Positions 22,501 through 36,106 of a stretch of DNA of 64,000 bases are shown here, in pieces. Source of the stretch: Pseudoscleropodium purum. Lineage: Eukaryota; Streptophyta; Bryopsida; Hypnales; Brachytheciaceae. Position 1 is the first letter of the stretch. Each line of letters begins with the position of its first letter. The position numbers and the translations under genes are program-made. The stretch covers positions 20,244,479-20,308,478 of the forward strand of contig OZ017800.1 in the NCBI GenBank assembly GCA_963969395.1. The letters are read 5' to 3'. The notes under the pieces were generated by a model. It did no database searches. It saw nothing but the letters and a program-made list of their open reading frames with translations, and had not been told where the DNA came from.

Positions 22501-23044
22501 TAAAGGCACAAAGAAGTTAGCAATGCTACATTTATGACTTTCGGCTACTATTCAAAGTTCTAATTGAAATGCTACTACTTATCATATATTATAGGATCAT
22601 TTTTTGGATGATGACTAGGATGATGGGACAATCATTTTGAGGTGAAGGTAAGCCATCTTACATATTCGACAACTCAATTGAGACAATTTTGGAATATTTT
22701 GTACCAATACCATAGTGCACATGTCCAAATTGTAGCATATAGAGGTTGTCCTTCATACTTAACCACAAGAAAAGATTGATTTTGTACAAAGGAATGTCCT
22801 TTGAAGAAAGTATTGCATGTCATAAAGCAATGTCAACTCAAAAATTGGAAATGAGATGAATGCTTTAAATTTGAATGGATGATATTGGAATGTTTGATTA
22901 CTTGTACAACACATTTGCAAAACACAATGATTCTACTACAAAAAGCTCCCAAATTGCACCTGCTCAAAGTCATCTAAATAAACATTTGAGTATAGTTTCC
23001 ATTTTTAAACCCTCTAAATTTTGTTGCTGGTCTAGAAGGGGGAT
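19504..23044. other. Intergenic DNA, no gene seen
   Basis: 19.5-20.8 kb is a C-rich, slightly GC-richer block, with many short phrases such as GGCCATAACTT that recall decayed LTR or leader DNA, but no frame or paired repeat was found. 20.8-23.0 kb is AT-rich. Frames up to 131 codons (21,684-22,079) have no recognised motif. Confidence 0.4.
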
Positions 23045-23325
23045 CATTAGAAGATTTTTGAGGGCTCTAAAAGCCCTCGAGTTATCAAGCTTTGTAGATT
23101 GTGGGAACTAGACTACTGTAGTAACTGCGTAGCAATTTGATGTGGCCTAAACCTTACTACGTCATTTTCTAAATTTTTTTTTTCAACTTTGTTTTGCATT
23201 TGAAGAATTAAAAGAAAAAATTGAAATTTTTTTTATAATAGCTAGCTATTCCTTTTGCTACGGGGAACAACTATGGAAGAACAGGCTCAAAATAGGTTCT
23301 TAGAGCCCTCAAAAATCTTTTAATG
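23045..23325. mobile_element. Foldback element, about 280 bp
   Basis: A 26-bp arm containing GATTTTTGAGGGCTCTAA (23,045-23,070) and its near-perfect complement (23,300-23,325, one mismatch) bound the unit. Pairing continues inward imperfectly to GTAGCAA near 23,135 and TTGCTAC near 23,257, so almost the whole unit can fold back. No target duplication was fixed. Confidence 0.6.
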
Positions 23326-24290
23326 ACAGGATTTTCTTTTGAATGCATTTTTTTAAATAACATCTGAATTGTCACATAAAGTGATGTTGGAGCCATTCTA
23401 CATCGACTTGTAATGTTAGATAGACTCCTATAAGAATTCTTCTTAGTCTTGGATGGATTTCATCCAAATATTAAAGTTCATCCACCTTAAGATTTGAGTG
23501 TTTAGGTGGAGAGAGTTCCTTGATTTGACATTGTTCTCAAGTCAAGTTTTGTGAGAATTTTTGGAGAGAGTTGTGTGTTTTGCTTTGCTTGGAGATGATG
23601 GATTATCATTTATATTCTTTGATTCTTCCTTTGTGGAGTGAAAGCCACTTGACTTTGTGTGTATAAATTCAATAGTTTCTCCCTTTGAGGGTGTGTTTGT
23701 TATGCATTCTTGTTTAGTTTTTAATTGCACATTTGGTATTAGTTATGGCACTCGATCAATTGTGTACTACAATCTTTATTTACACGATAGAATAAACTAT
23801 GAATAAATTAATTTTTCAAAGTACAGCAAATAGATTATATTAAAAATTGACCTTCAAATCTCATATTCAAGAGGCATACATCTTAGACAAGAATCTACAT
23901 TGATTTGTCCTATTAGTGCATGTTACAATAAGAACTCTCAGATAATTGTAACCTTTTTTACAAAAGGGGAACATTTACACCAATGATTGTTGTGAAGCTA
24001 CTTCAATATGAATAGTACTAATAGATTTGCTATGAATAAAAATAATCCTCCCTAATAAATAGTACAAAGTAATAACAATACGTAAGCTCATTTTGTAAAA
24101 TGCACTATTACGACAAATCAGTGTAGGTGAAATGGGATTAGTTTTGCAAATTAGTCACAATTCGGTTACCAACAAATGCCAATGGAATTTCCTAGCAAGA
24201 GGACCAAGCCACGTGGAGACCGATCCCCGTGGCCTGTACTCCAGATAAGGCAACAGGCACCCCCGGGATAAGCCCCCTAAACCCGTCCAT
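23326..24290. other. Intergenic DNA upstream of the plastid L5 gene
   Basis: AT-rich sequence without gene signals. From about 24,200 the DNA turns C-rich, with CT-rich stretches at about 24,296-24,313, as expected for the leader of the L5 gene. Confidence 0.45.
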
Positions 24291-24387
24291 CTCGCAGCTC
24301 CAGCTCTTCTCTCCCGCACCTCATCACCCTTGCTCAACCCATTTCGCCCGAACGTGAATTTCAATCCCTGATCCCATTGCAGACCCA

Positions 24388-26487
24388 ATGGCAGCTATGG
24401 CGTGCACCTCCGCTGCCGCTGCCCCGACCATGGTGGCCAGCCCAAGCACCAGCACCAGCACTTCCTCTTTCATGGGCAGCCGCATGGCCATCACTCCTAT
24501 CCGCCGAGTAACTTGCCGTGCTTTGGTCGCAGTCTCAGCCGCCGCCGCTGCTGCCCCTGCAGAGACGGAGGAGAAGCCCGTGCAACGATTACTGGGAATT
24601 TACCAGGAGAAGGTGGTGCCCGGGTTGCAGGAGGAGTACAAGTATAGCAACAAATTCGAGGTGGGAACCAATGCCTGGTATTGTTGTTTCCGTTTGAATT
24701 TCTTGGTGGGTTTTGTGAGGATTGTTTGTGAGGGTTTGATCACTTTGGTGGGATTTGGCAGGTTCCGTATGTGAAGAAGGTCGTTGTGAATTGCGGTGTG
24801 GGAGAGGCGTCGCAGAACGCGAAAGCCCTAGAGGGGACGATTCGTGACATTGCACTCGTGACGGGACAGAAAGCTGTTGTTACTCGCTCCAGGAAAGCCA
24901 TTGCGGGATTCAAGCTGCGGGAGGGTGTGCCTGTGGGCGTCACGCTCACATTGCGTGGGGAGGTATGTTTCTGACCTTGAACGCATTGATGGTAATGTGT
25001 ATTTGTGGGCGTATGGATTTGAGGGTTTCTCAACTCTGTATTATGCCACAGAAGAGTGTTTCTTTGTGCTTGGTTCTGTGAAATAAGTAATTTAGGAAGT
25101 TTTAAGGAAAGTAGCAATATGTACCAATAATAAGAAGGAAACAGACCTGCATTAGGAGTTGTCAAAGTTGACAACTTCGATTGCAAGATTCTCTTCTTTT
25201 TTTTCCATTTTGAACCCTACACAATACTTGGCAATGATTACTTGGGAGGGTCTGGTGTAATTCAAGGCTTAAGTCCCCTATGACACTTATATTAATATAA
25301 GACATTTGTCACGTTTACTCCATTTTGTTTTTACTTCCATGAGTGGTCTTCATTCAATCATGGTAACGCTTTCAACAACTTCCACACTAGGTGATATTGA
25401 AACACGAATCGGAAAACCTACATGCGGCTGGCATCTTTTACGAGAATTCGGGGTTTAGAATCTTTCAGGCGTCAAAATAGAAAGCAAGAAGAGAATCTTG
25501 CAATTGAAGTTGACCACTCTGACAACCCTAATTTGAATGAGGATTAACCATCTAATTTGTACAAGCTTCTTGCATTATTTACTCACCTAGGACGTATGAT
25601 TCTGGGACCTGTTTGGTAATGGTCAATTGTACAAGCTTTTGGAAATTGCAGGACGTTTTGGAGTAATTAGGTCTATTATTAATTTTATAAAATTGGATTG
25701 CTGGGGCTGTATCTCTAGGGCTTTACTTGAATGGAATTTTTTATGATACATTTGGGACGTGATTCTTGGTGATGTTCACTGGCCTACAAATTAGCATATG
25801 GGCAGAGCTCTTGGCGTACCAAGATGCGTTGTGTGGAGCAGAACTGTGCTGTAGCGTTTCTCGTTCCAGGGCAGTGATAGCAATGTTTTCACTAATCAAT
25901 CTCACTAATTATGAGTTTGAAATGACTAGATAATGCTTGATTCTAGAGGCTTGAGAGCATTAATAGACATAATGCCTAGCTGTTCTACTCAATCAAAAAC
26001 ATTCAAATGTGTACTTTTCGATTGATTGATTTTAGGACTTAAATTGAGTAGTATTATGGTTGTAGTTCTCTTCTGACTTGTCATGATTGTACTGTTCTGT
26101 TTCCAGTGCTGAGAGCGTTTTTTTCCATCTAATTGGTGTGGTTATTCATTTCTGCAGATGATGTACGCGTTCTTGGACAGGCTCTTAAACTTGGCGCTTC
26201 CACGTACCCGTGATTTCCAAGGAGTGAACCCTTACAGTTTTGACGGGAGAGGCAACTACACCCTGGGCCTTCCCGAGATTAGTGTCTTCCCGGAAATTAG
26301 GTTCGAGAATATTGACAAGCAACGTGGTATGGACATCTGCATCGTCACCACCGCGAAGAATGATACCGAGGGGCAGAAGCTTTTGTCATTGATGGGCATG
26401 CCCTTCAAGGAAATGGGCGGTGGACGCACTTCTGCGTCTGCTGCCAAGAAGGCAAACCGTGTGACCTTCCGGGGAAGAAGAAAGTAG
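24388..26487 (+). CDS. PRPL5: Plastid ribosomal protein uL5 (L5), nuclear gene with three exons
   Basis: It encodes the chloroplast homologue of bacterial L5, which binds 5S rRNA and forms part of the central protuberance of the 50S subunit. Exons are 24,388-24,660, 24,762-24,962 and 26,158-26,487, giving 267 residues. Both introns are phase 0 with GT...AG ends (101 bp and 1,195 bp), and the protein is collinear across them with the bacterial family. Residues 1 to about 45 are rich in Ala, Ser, Thr and Met and free of acidic residues, a typical transit peptide. The mature part has [41 protein letters not shown] and FPEI, all L5 signatures. The C-terminal tail ([12 protein letters not shown] onward) is a plastid extension. 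The ATG at 24,388 is the first in frame and begins the transit peptide. All key blocks are intact, so it is very probably functional. Confidence 0.95.
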
Positions 26488-27744
26488 AGGTATCAGTTAG
26501 GGTAGGTACACTGTAGCTTTTTTAATGTGATTGATGCCCCTCACTACCTGTTTCCAGGTTTTAGGTCATTTGTCGATTTTCATCAACCTCATCAATTTTG
26601 CAACAGGAAATCAATTCTTCAAATTGTGTAGTAGTCATGAATCAGGCATTCCTCAAATTGAGAGTCATCAATTGTGAAAATGCGTGAGCTCTCATCAATG
26701 CTTGTCCTTGGTAAACTGTTTCATCATAATTTTTGAAGGGTATGATGTTGGCTGCACAGTGGTTGACAGTTACAACCCGCGCATACAATAGTTGACCAAG
26801 TTTTCAAGTTTCCATTCTTCAAGTCAAGATGTAAGAAGATATGTACCATAGAAAGATTTAATAGCATTGGGACATCTTGGATACCCCGATTTTTCCTTGA
26901 TTTAGTACATAGGCAAAGACGTTAGTAGCTCCCTTCGCGGATACTACAAATCTCAAGAGATGATTCATATGAATGTCAAAGCTTTTGGTTTGCACACGAG
27001 ATACATGAAGAGTATACACAGATTCATCTCTACGGCAAAAAAATCTCCTGGTCTGTTAGGGAGCTTCAACATTGGAAGCCCAACGCATGTCAGATTACGA
27101 ACCATCAATAAGCAAATGTATTTGCTTTCGCAGGTAGGCACATGTAATCTAACTACCTGTTCAAGTGTCCAGTTAGGAACCTTTTAATCAGTACTTCGAA
27201 GAATACAACAGGAGAAAACTTTGCAGATTTGATCCTTGAATTCCATTCCATTCCAAACAGTTACTCATTCTCGAGTCCAAATGTCATACACTTGTCAAGA
27301 TACAATGAATTCTCCAGCTGTTCGGCACAAGTGAAATCAAGGAACTATGGGAATTTCTTCTAATGCTATGAACGAAGTATACAAAACTAACGGCAAAGGT
27401 GTTACCGCCTGTTACTCAACTCTCAAATGCAGTCGACGTCTGCTTTAGATTGTAACACTAGTCGATCTCCTTTATATCTTGGGGCAAGCAGGATCTCTAA
27501 AGCCAAAAAACCCTTCTCGGTCACATCAAATTCTGTAACTGGGGTTTCATTAGAATTGCATGTTGACATTGCAACTCAAATCAACCAATCAACATCCCAA
27601 ACCAAAGCATCGGTGCATCCAACATTCCAGCCCTAGAAATTGCAAACCTATCAGAACATTCTACACCTCCAAGGCGGTGTTGCAGACTGGGAAGAGCACA
27701 AAATTGGATGATCTGTCGAACGCGATCACAATGTTGAAGCAGAC
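26488..27744. other. Intergenic DNA between L5 and small membrane gene 1
   Basis: It holds the 3' end of the L5 transcript and, on the other strand, the 3' side of small membrane gene 1. No other gene was recognised. Confidence 0.45.
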
Positions 27745-27942
27745 TTAGAAATGTGTGTAGTTTGCCCCCATGATCAAACTTCCAGTCACGTAAAAAAACT
27801 CTGCGTACTGAACCCAGGCGTCGCTGGCACACCACACCAGCACAATGAGCACAAGCACAAGCGATAGAATGTACGCCTTGAACATGAGCGACAGCACCTC
27901 GTTTTGAGACTCCAACTGCCACACAAACCCCGTCCTCGACAT
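27745..27942 (-). CDS. Small single-span membrane protein, family copy 1 (65 aa)
   Basis: I do not recognise this family. The 65-residue product has a polar N-terminal part (residues 1-21), Lys22, a hydrophobic segment (about 23-40, AYILSLVLVLIVLVW), and DAWVQYAEF at 41-49 followed by a short tail. Two further minus-strand frames, at about 37.9 and 47.9 kb, have the same plan: K-A-Y-x-L-S, exactly 19 residues from that Lys to the Asp of DAW, then W-x-x-Y-x-x-F. Differences between copies are often synonymous (AAG/AAA, GCG/GCC/GCT, TCG/TCA). This points to selection on the protein. A signal anchor is likely; the side exposed is unknown. A 131-bp CT tract begins 15 bp upstream of the ATG, in what would be its leader or promoter. 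It may be a first exon of a longer gene, since no full-length relative is known to me. Confidence 0.65.
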   Translation of the reverse strand: MSRTGFVWQLESQNEVLSLMFKAYILSLVLVLIVLVWCASDAWVQYAEFFYVTGSLIMGANYTHF

Positions 27943-27955
27943 CGGAGTTCCACTA

Positions 27956-28918
<963 letters not shown>

Positions 28919-29366
28919 TTTGCTAGATTGAGTCTTGGCATTAGGGGGGATGGATTGTGAATGATTTCATGAGCTTCCTAGAAGAGATACAAGTGCGTCC
29001 AAGTATGTTGAGAAAGCAATTTTTGTTAGTTTTGCTAGATTGAGTCCTAGCATTGAAGGGGAAGGATTGTGAATGATTTCAAGAGCTTCCTAGAAGAGAT
29101 ACAAGTGCATGCAAGGATGTTGAGAAAGCAATTTTTGTTAGTTTTGCTAGATTGAGTCCTAGCATTGAAGGGGAAGGATTGTGAATGATTTCAAGAGCTT
29201 CCTAGAGGAGATACAAGTGCATCCAAGGATGTTGAGAAAGCAATTTTTGTTAGTTTTGCTAGATTGAGTCCTAGCATTGAAGGGGAAGGATTGTGAATGA
29301 TTTCAAGAGCTTCCTAGAGGAGATACAAGTGCATCCAAGGATGTTGAGAAAGCAATTTTTGTTTAG
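28919..29366 (+). repeat. Tandem array of four 112-bp units
   Basis: TTTGCTAGATTGAG recurs at 28,919, 29,031, 29,143 and 29,255, an exact 112-bp period. Units 2-4 are almost identical, while unit 1 is more diverged (CTTGGCATTAGGGGGG against CCTAGCATTGAAGGGG), so the array grew from its right side. 112 is not a multiple of three and no coding frame is kept. Confidence 0.93.
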
Positions 29367-29547
29367 TCTTCAACAATGATTTGGGTGGTTATGAAATATT
29401 TAGTTCATTTAGGAATAGGAGGAAAAGAAAAAATTGTAAAAATGAAGGATTTAAATCTAGATTTTTCTCATGCCAGAATTTATTTTTCTTCCAAAGCTTT
29501 AGATCTACATTTTCTTCCTACCAAAGCATTGTAGGGATAATATTGAC

Positions 29548-29958
29548 TAGATCTATAGGTAGAGCCATCCATTCTTGATCAAGGCCCAATAATCAACTTA
29601 TAGACTGACTTATTTCTTACCATAGCTAGAATTTATTTTTTTTTCTTCTTTTGAAAATTGGGATTAATAGATTCATGACACATGTCCCAAAGTAGTGAGT
29701 AAAAAAGCATAAAGCATTGAGTAAGGTAGTAGTTTTTGAATGATCAGAATTAAAAGAGTCTAGAGATTGGCATTGGGTCTTGCATACTTTTAGCCTTTCA
29801 AAATTTATAGTAATTATAATTCAACTGATAAAATTACCAAAACTTTTTCAATCCCAGTCATTTCTATCCTTTGACCTCTGAAAATATTTGTTTCATCCTA
29901 CACTAGTCCAGATTATATATGGAATTGCTTATTTGATCACTTATGGGTGGCTTGACTC
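29548..29958 (+). repeat. Dispersed 0.4-kb repeat (inverted copy at 55.5-55.9 kb)
   Basis: It matches 55,517-55,922 in reverse complement along its length (shared phrases CCCAATAATCAACTTATAGA and CAAAATTTATAGTAATTA). Non-coding; the class is unknown. Confidence 0.75.
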
Positions 29959-32405
29959 TAGGGTATGGACGTTAAAGATCTTAAGAATTAACGTAACAAT
30001 ACTTAAAATCACTAGATAAGAGTTTAAACATGGTTTCTATTATTAAAATTTTAAGAAAATTGTTGAATCTTGTTGGTGGTTGAAAGGAGATTCTAAACAC
30101 TATTAGTATGCATTTTACTAGATAAATGATTAAAATATGAATTTTCAACTTAGTACTAAAAATAGAAGAACCTTAAACCTTATAATCCCATTTTTCCTAT
30201 AGAGAACAAATAGATTTCAAGTAGGCTCCTAATATCTCAATTTTTGTTGTGATATTAGCCCTAAAAGATAAATTGAGGCACATTTGGGCAGAAATTCATA
30301 GATTATCAAAAAATGCCACATTTTAGGGAAATGAAAATAAATGAGTATAAATTTAAGAAAAATAAAGTTAACAATACAAGTTTATAATAGACTACTATAG
30401 AAATGCATAGGAAAAATTTCAAAAACTTTGACTACCTAGATTGGAAGATTATGATGTTTGAAATTAGAAGAAAAAGTTTTTTCTTACCTTCCCCAACAAG
30501 TTCAATTGTTCAACAAACCATAACTCCTAAAGTGAGATTTTTGCACTACACATAGTTGTTGTTTTTGACAATTTCCTCCTCTATCATGTTTGTTATATGC
30601 TTACAAAATTCTAAAACTAAAAGAGGATTTTTGCACAAACTGTCCAAAGTTGCCTAAATTGGATACCCACAAAGTTCAAAGCAACATAACTTTTGATTTA
30701 GGCACCTAATTAGAAAAAAAAAAAAAAAAAAAAAAAAACATTTCCACCAAGAGGATGCATGATCACACCTTGTATCAAAAAAATTTAAACATCCGATCCA
30801 AATTGACTCCAAGTGCAACTGCCTAAGATCTTGCATATGTTGAATAATCCCTTAGTCCTTCAAGGGTTTACCTCTAAAATTATTTTAGCTTTAGAAGCCA
30901 AAAATTGCTTCAAAATACTTATACCAAAAGCAAGGCTAAAATCTGCATCTATATTTATTTTTTGACAAAGTCAACCATAGGATCCTTTAATTATATGTTT
31001 AAGTACATTATCCCAAAATTTTAGAGTGAAAATCCCCACCAATTTCAAGTTCAATTGCCTAGACTTCAAATTGTAGGCATTTCAATTCTAGCCCTTCCAA
31101 AAGGTGAAGTTTTGTCTTTCAATAATTTTAGAAAAAAATACATATATTTTATGACTTATATAGTTCAGTCAAAATGTTAGAAATAGACTAAGAATATATG
31201 AATAAAAATTAACCAAATTTTTTTCATATTCATTTTTTTTAAAATAATGAAGTGGAAGGTGATATTAAATGAAAGAAAAAACTAAAATCCTAATAACTCT
31301 TACAAGAAATTAAAAAATGTTAATTGCATTGGTGAGAATGTTCTAAATACTGACAATTGGTATATTTTAATTTTCAAATTGAGTGCAAAAGATGATATTA
31401 CATGTTTTTTCTACCCTATTGTCCATAAAAACAAAACTTTTACTTTTATAATTTTCTAATTTATATAAAACTTTCACCTTCATAATTTTCACTTTATTAT
31501 TTAAAATTGAATGGTACAAATATTTTTAGTATGTATCAATTTTTACAATCCAAAGAAATTATGTCACATATTTTAGAATATATTTTTTATTGTCTGATTT
31601 GACATTGAAATTTTTAAAATATTTAAGTTTTGCAATATTATTTGAATGATGTGAAACAAAGCTTCACACGTAGATTAAGACGATAAGCATCCTTTCTAAA
31701 AATTTAATGCAAAAATTCCAAATTATGAAGTCAATTGAGTTGCTTGAAATTTTAAAATACCTAAATTAGGCTCCTTAGTCCTTTAGAAGGTAAAAATATT
31801 TCTAAAGATCAAAAAACACATTAGATGTGGAGAAATATAATTTTTATTTGAATCACTCTTTGGAAATAAAAGTTGTATCACCCTAAGTCCAAAATAGAGC
31901 TTGCAAGGTAGCACAAGAAATCACAAGGAGTCAAAATAAAATTTCTAATTTTTTTCCATCTTAGAAAATATTTTTGTGACCATGGAAAGATTTTGTTCAT
32001 TCTATTTGGACTAGTGATGAAAAAGTCATAAACAATCTTGTTTTTCAAGCAATTATTGATTTTTCTTGAAAAATTAACTTGTAGAATTCATTTTTTAACT
32101 CAATTTTCACAATTTTGCAAGAAAAATATCTACATGGTTTTAGTTTGTTTGCTAAAACAATCTCACCATTGAAATTAGTGTATTTCAATTCCATCTTAAA
32201 GCTATAGACGATTCATTTTTTCTTTCAATCTCATACTTGTTTTTACTCAACAATTTTTTAAAGAATGAAAATCAAGTGTTTTTCTTTTCTTTTTTTCAAT
32301 AGACTTTCAACTCAATTCTTCAACATATTTTTTTTAATATTCAATATCAACAATGCAAAAATTTTAACTAAAAAGATTCAAAGTCTTGTAATCTACTCAC
32401 ATTAA
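29959..32405. other. AT-rich DNA with decayed relatives of the TTAA-flanked elements
   Basis: About 30,175-30,300 resembles the left part of the element at 39,889 (AACAAATAGATTTCAAGTAGG). About 31,760-32,400 resembles its interior, including CAATCTTGTTTTTC and TCAATTTTCACAATTTT. A run of 25 A lies at 30,714-30,738. No gene was recognised. Confidence 0.5.
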
Positions 32406-33533
32406 CCCCTAAAGGACCAAGGTGAGTTTTTTGGCAACATAACTTTTGGAGGCAGGTGCATATAAGTGGAGATTTCTATATTTTTGGCCCAAATTTTATT
32501 AGAAGGTGTGGATGAGGAATATCTTTCATGTGCACTAAATTTCAGGACACTTGAAAATATGAATAAAAAGTTATGGCCTAATATGTAGTTTGTTTCTCAA
32601 CTCGGGTAGTAAGGGTAGATCTAAAAAATCACTTTTTTCAAAAACAATAATTTGGAAATGATTTTCTAGATTCATATATACATAAAAAGCTTTGAATCAT
32701 TCCATTTTGATCAATGAGTCAAACGTTATGAGGTGTTTTAGTTTACGAGTGATTATGGATTTTTTACTCCAAAATAAACTTTGAAGTTCTTTATTGAACT
32801 CAATTTTCAATATTTTTGGAAAAAAATAAAAATATTAGGTGAAGATTTTTTATTACAACATTACAACCATTGGGATTGACATTTTCAATTCCATAAATAA
32901 ATTCTTAACAATTCAGTATTTTGAATTATTCTCTACTTCTTTCTACTTACTATTTGTTTCCTATATGTTGTATAATTTCAGATGATTTGAAATTTTTCAA
33001 GAATGTATCCAATTTGCCTTGAAGAATGAATTTAAAGAGTCACAACCATTTTGAATATTTTTTCACACAAATGTGACCTTGTGAAGTGCAACTGCCTGGA
33101 TTTTCGTAGGGCCAAAAAAAGACTTTTTGTTCATTGAAACGCTAATATCTTGCAATCTACATGGTGGAAATTTCTGAAATTTTTTTCACATATTTTAAAA
33201 TTATCACAATACAAGATTCTATGGTTGAATGTGTCCAAAAATGTTTTTCAATTTTTTGGGTACTTGTCCTAAAAATGGCAGCTTTGGAGCATTTTTGGTG
33301 AAAATATAGTCAAAGAACTTTAGGGGTTAAGTGCAAAAAATCCATTTTCTTCACTTCAAATGTAAATATCTTACAATCCATATAGTCAAAGTTTTTGAAA
33401 TTATTTATCCACATTCATGCACTAGTCCAATGCAAGATCCTATTGTTAAATATGCCAAAAAAAATTTACTTCGCAATATAATGGCAATTTTGAGTGTTTT
33501 TTATGAAAGAAAGTGGCCATGGGACTTTAGGGA
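32406..33533 (+). mobile_element. TTAA-flanked non-autonomous element E1 (piggyBac-type) with repeated 3' end
   Basis: TTAA at 32,402-32,405 is followed by CCCCTAAAG, and CTTTAGGGG at 33,318-33,326 is followed by TTAA at 33,327-33,330, so the core is 921 bp. About 200 bp more (33,331-33,533) are a second, diverged copy of the element's right end, again closing with TTTAGGGA and TTAA. TTAA target sites and ends beginning CCC are piggyBac features. No coding capacity. It is clearly related to E2 at 57,426. Confidence 0.78.
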
Positions 33534-33537
33534 TTAA

Positions 33538-34238
33538 GCCAATTCTAGGCGCTCTTGAATAGAAGTTGTATCATACATTTTAGGCAAGAATTTGTAGGAG
33601 GTAGTTATAGAAACATACCGCAATTAATAGGTGTTGTCACCTTACACCAAGATCATAGCAATTAAGTAAAGATTCACTTAAATTCTTAAAGTGGTATTTG
33701 ATTGATGAAGAGGTTAATGTAGTCCACATTAGGATTCTATTGACATCAAAGTCTATTCCATTATGTATAAATAAGAATTCTACTTGGAATCCTATAGGGC
33801 CAAAGGTGATTGTGTTTCTTGGCAATTTGAAGCATTTATGTTTTCCAATTCTTTGAATTATATCTAACAAAATTTAAAAGACCACTTCACTTTAAATCTC
33901 TCAACTATATATTTTATCTATTTAATTGATGTTTGAATTCACATTGTAGGATCTTCAAATTAAAGATTATATGTGATAAAAAGTAATCAAATATCCTTTG
34001 TTTAGAGCTCAACTAGGGCTATTATTTTTGGCAAAATTTCACTAGATTGTCACAAATCTGACCTATTTGGCTTCATCCTTCCAAAAATTGGCCTCTAGAA
34101 TGAAGACAACATGGGGGACATTGGTCCAAAAAAAAAGCCCTAGGCCCAACACTCCATTGTCACATCCAACAAAATAGGATATCATTCAAAATTCAAGTAG
34201 TCCCTTGCTATGATCTTGATATAAACCACCTAACTTTA
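33538..34238. other. AT-rich intergenic DNA
   Basis: No gene or clear repeat end seen. A minus-strand frame of 77 codons at 33,637-33,870 is unrecognised. Confidence 0.45.
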
Positions 34239-34511
34239 AAGTTGGCACTTCTAAATGTGTCAGTGACCCTAAACCACCATCTCCACTTTGTGTACATTTC
34301 CAAAATCAAGTATGTACCTATGCCAAAGAAATTATTTTGTAATTAAACTTTGTTCCCACATAACTATAGCATATGGTATCCAAATATCATGTTCTTTGGT
34401 ACGTTGGAACCTCTTTTGACTTGACAAGAAGAAAACAGGAAAATTTTAACCAATCTAATAGTGGTATCTAGACACAGTAGCAAATAGTAACAGTTTGGGG
34501 GGTAGCCACCT
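34239..34511 (+). mobile_element. TA-flanked MITE (AGGTAGGTAC family), diverged copy 2
   Basis: The ends have drifted to AAGTTGGCAC and GTAGCCACCT. The body follows the other copies: a TAAACCACCATCTCCACTTTG block, then CATATGGTATCCAAAT, then CAATCTAATA. Length 273 bp. TA is kept on the left only. Confidence 0.65.
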
Positions 34512-36106
34512 TGGTGCCAGAAGGTATTCAATTTCCTAAATTGAAATGAGCATGCAATTATTCTTGAGAAAACCAGAATAGGTCTATATTTTAACCCATA
34601 AACAACTTTGAGGATGTTTTTCAGTTGATGAATGATAAAGAATCTCTCCATATATGACAAAAGTGCAACTATTCATCCTTCAAATTTTGTGTGAATAGAG
34701 AAGGTCAATTACAATAGTTTGACTTCCAATGAATACTTTTACATTTTTTAAGCCAACAATTCACATGGTACCAAGACAAATGATTTCCACAGTGACCCAC
34801 CCTTTGTTTAAGGGTTAACCTTGTAATGTTGCAACGGACACTAAGTGTCTGACAAATGACAGAGAATTTTCTTGTATAGGACAGAAGTGCAACTATTCAC
34901 CCTCGGAGTTTTGTTGTGAAAAGGGAACATCTTCTTCAAGTAGTTTGACTTCCAATGGATACTTTTCCTTTTTTTTAAGTGATTGATTCCCAAGGTCTTA
35001 GAGAATGATGGCTCCCACTCGATGAACCACCCCTCGTTTCAGAGTTAACGATCACCTAGACAAGACCTAGTTTTTGCGAAACCACCGAAAACTGTGTCCG
35101 GTTTTTCTCATTTGAATTGCAGCATTTGGCGGAGGTTCATGTCATGGAATTTTCCACAGTGTGGCCGCTCTCGCTGGCCGGAGGATCTGCGCGGATCTGT
35201 CCCGAGTGACGGACTGACGGTGTCTATACTCTAGAGCCCCCGCCGTGGGAGTGGGTGCGCACTGAGAACACCCACTTGGGCGGTCTAAAATAATAGTTGT
35301 GCCACCCACTTGGAAGCTGGAGTCCGGCCGCCAAGTGCGAACCAAATCTTGGTGCAAATATATGATTCCAGGCACTGCAGCAGGCAGGTCCATGAACGGC
35401 GAAGATGGGCATCCCGGACAACAGTGACAGACAAAGGCTTCTTGGTTTCTGGAAAAACTAAAAAACTAATGAGAATTGCTTAAGAAAACAGGGACGGAGA
35501 CTTCAACAGTGTGTGTGTCACTGCATTCCAAGCCGACAGGGAAACCGGAATCCATGAGTCGTGGAGCCAGTTTTCCATGTTTCAAGGTGGGTCAAATAAA
35601 TCATTTAAAATGAAAGAAAAAGAATCAGTTATCATGTCCAAGTTATCATGTTCAAGTTTCCTCAAGTCGACGGCAAGTTATGCGTAAGTTCCGCGGAGGC
35701 TAGAGTCACGTAGTAGTACCCTTCGGGCATCACGGCAGCAGCTTTTTTAGGAGCGTAGCAGCGCAGACGCCGAAACACTGAAACTTTCAGTTGAAGGATG
35801 CTCCAGAGCAGCAGCCGGGAAATACTTCAAACTAGACGAGTCATTTTATATTGGCTCTGGACTGCAGGGGGAGGAGGCTCTGCATCAAGAGAGGCGAAGG
35901 TATCAACACACCTAACTCCGACACTTTTCCTGCCCCGGATAGCTTGGTGGTGAAAATGATGAAATTTTGATGTGAAATTGTTTGCCTTCGCTTCAGAGAA
36001 GCACAACTCCCCAAGCTGTACCATATTTTCTAGACACTCACACAAAATTTTATGAATTTTCAAAGTTGAAAGCATAGGGTATGTACTCATACCACTAGGC
36101 TCCCCT
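34512..36106. other. Intergenic DNA with a GC-richer island at 35.1-35.5 and 35.7-35.9 kb
   Basis: The island has minus-strand frames of 65-83 codons (35,142-35,421) and one of 130 codons at 35,827-36,219, none recognised. It could be a gene remnant or regulatory DNA. The rest is AT-rich. Confidence 0.35.

Noticed and set aside
24402..24647. Second frame overlapping exon 1 of the plastid L5 gene
   Set aside because: It is a shadow of the GC-rich transit-peptide exon.
28919..29366. CRISPR-like array
   Set aside because: The 112-bp units are directly contiguous with no unique spacers, and the genome is a plant's.
32402..33330. TTTAGGGG/CCCCTAAA ends taken as interstitial telomere repeats
   Set aside because: There is only one unit at each site, always next to TTAA and in inverted pairs, which fits transposon ends.
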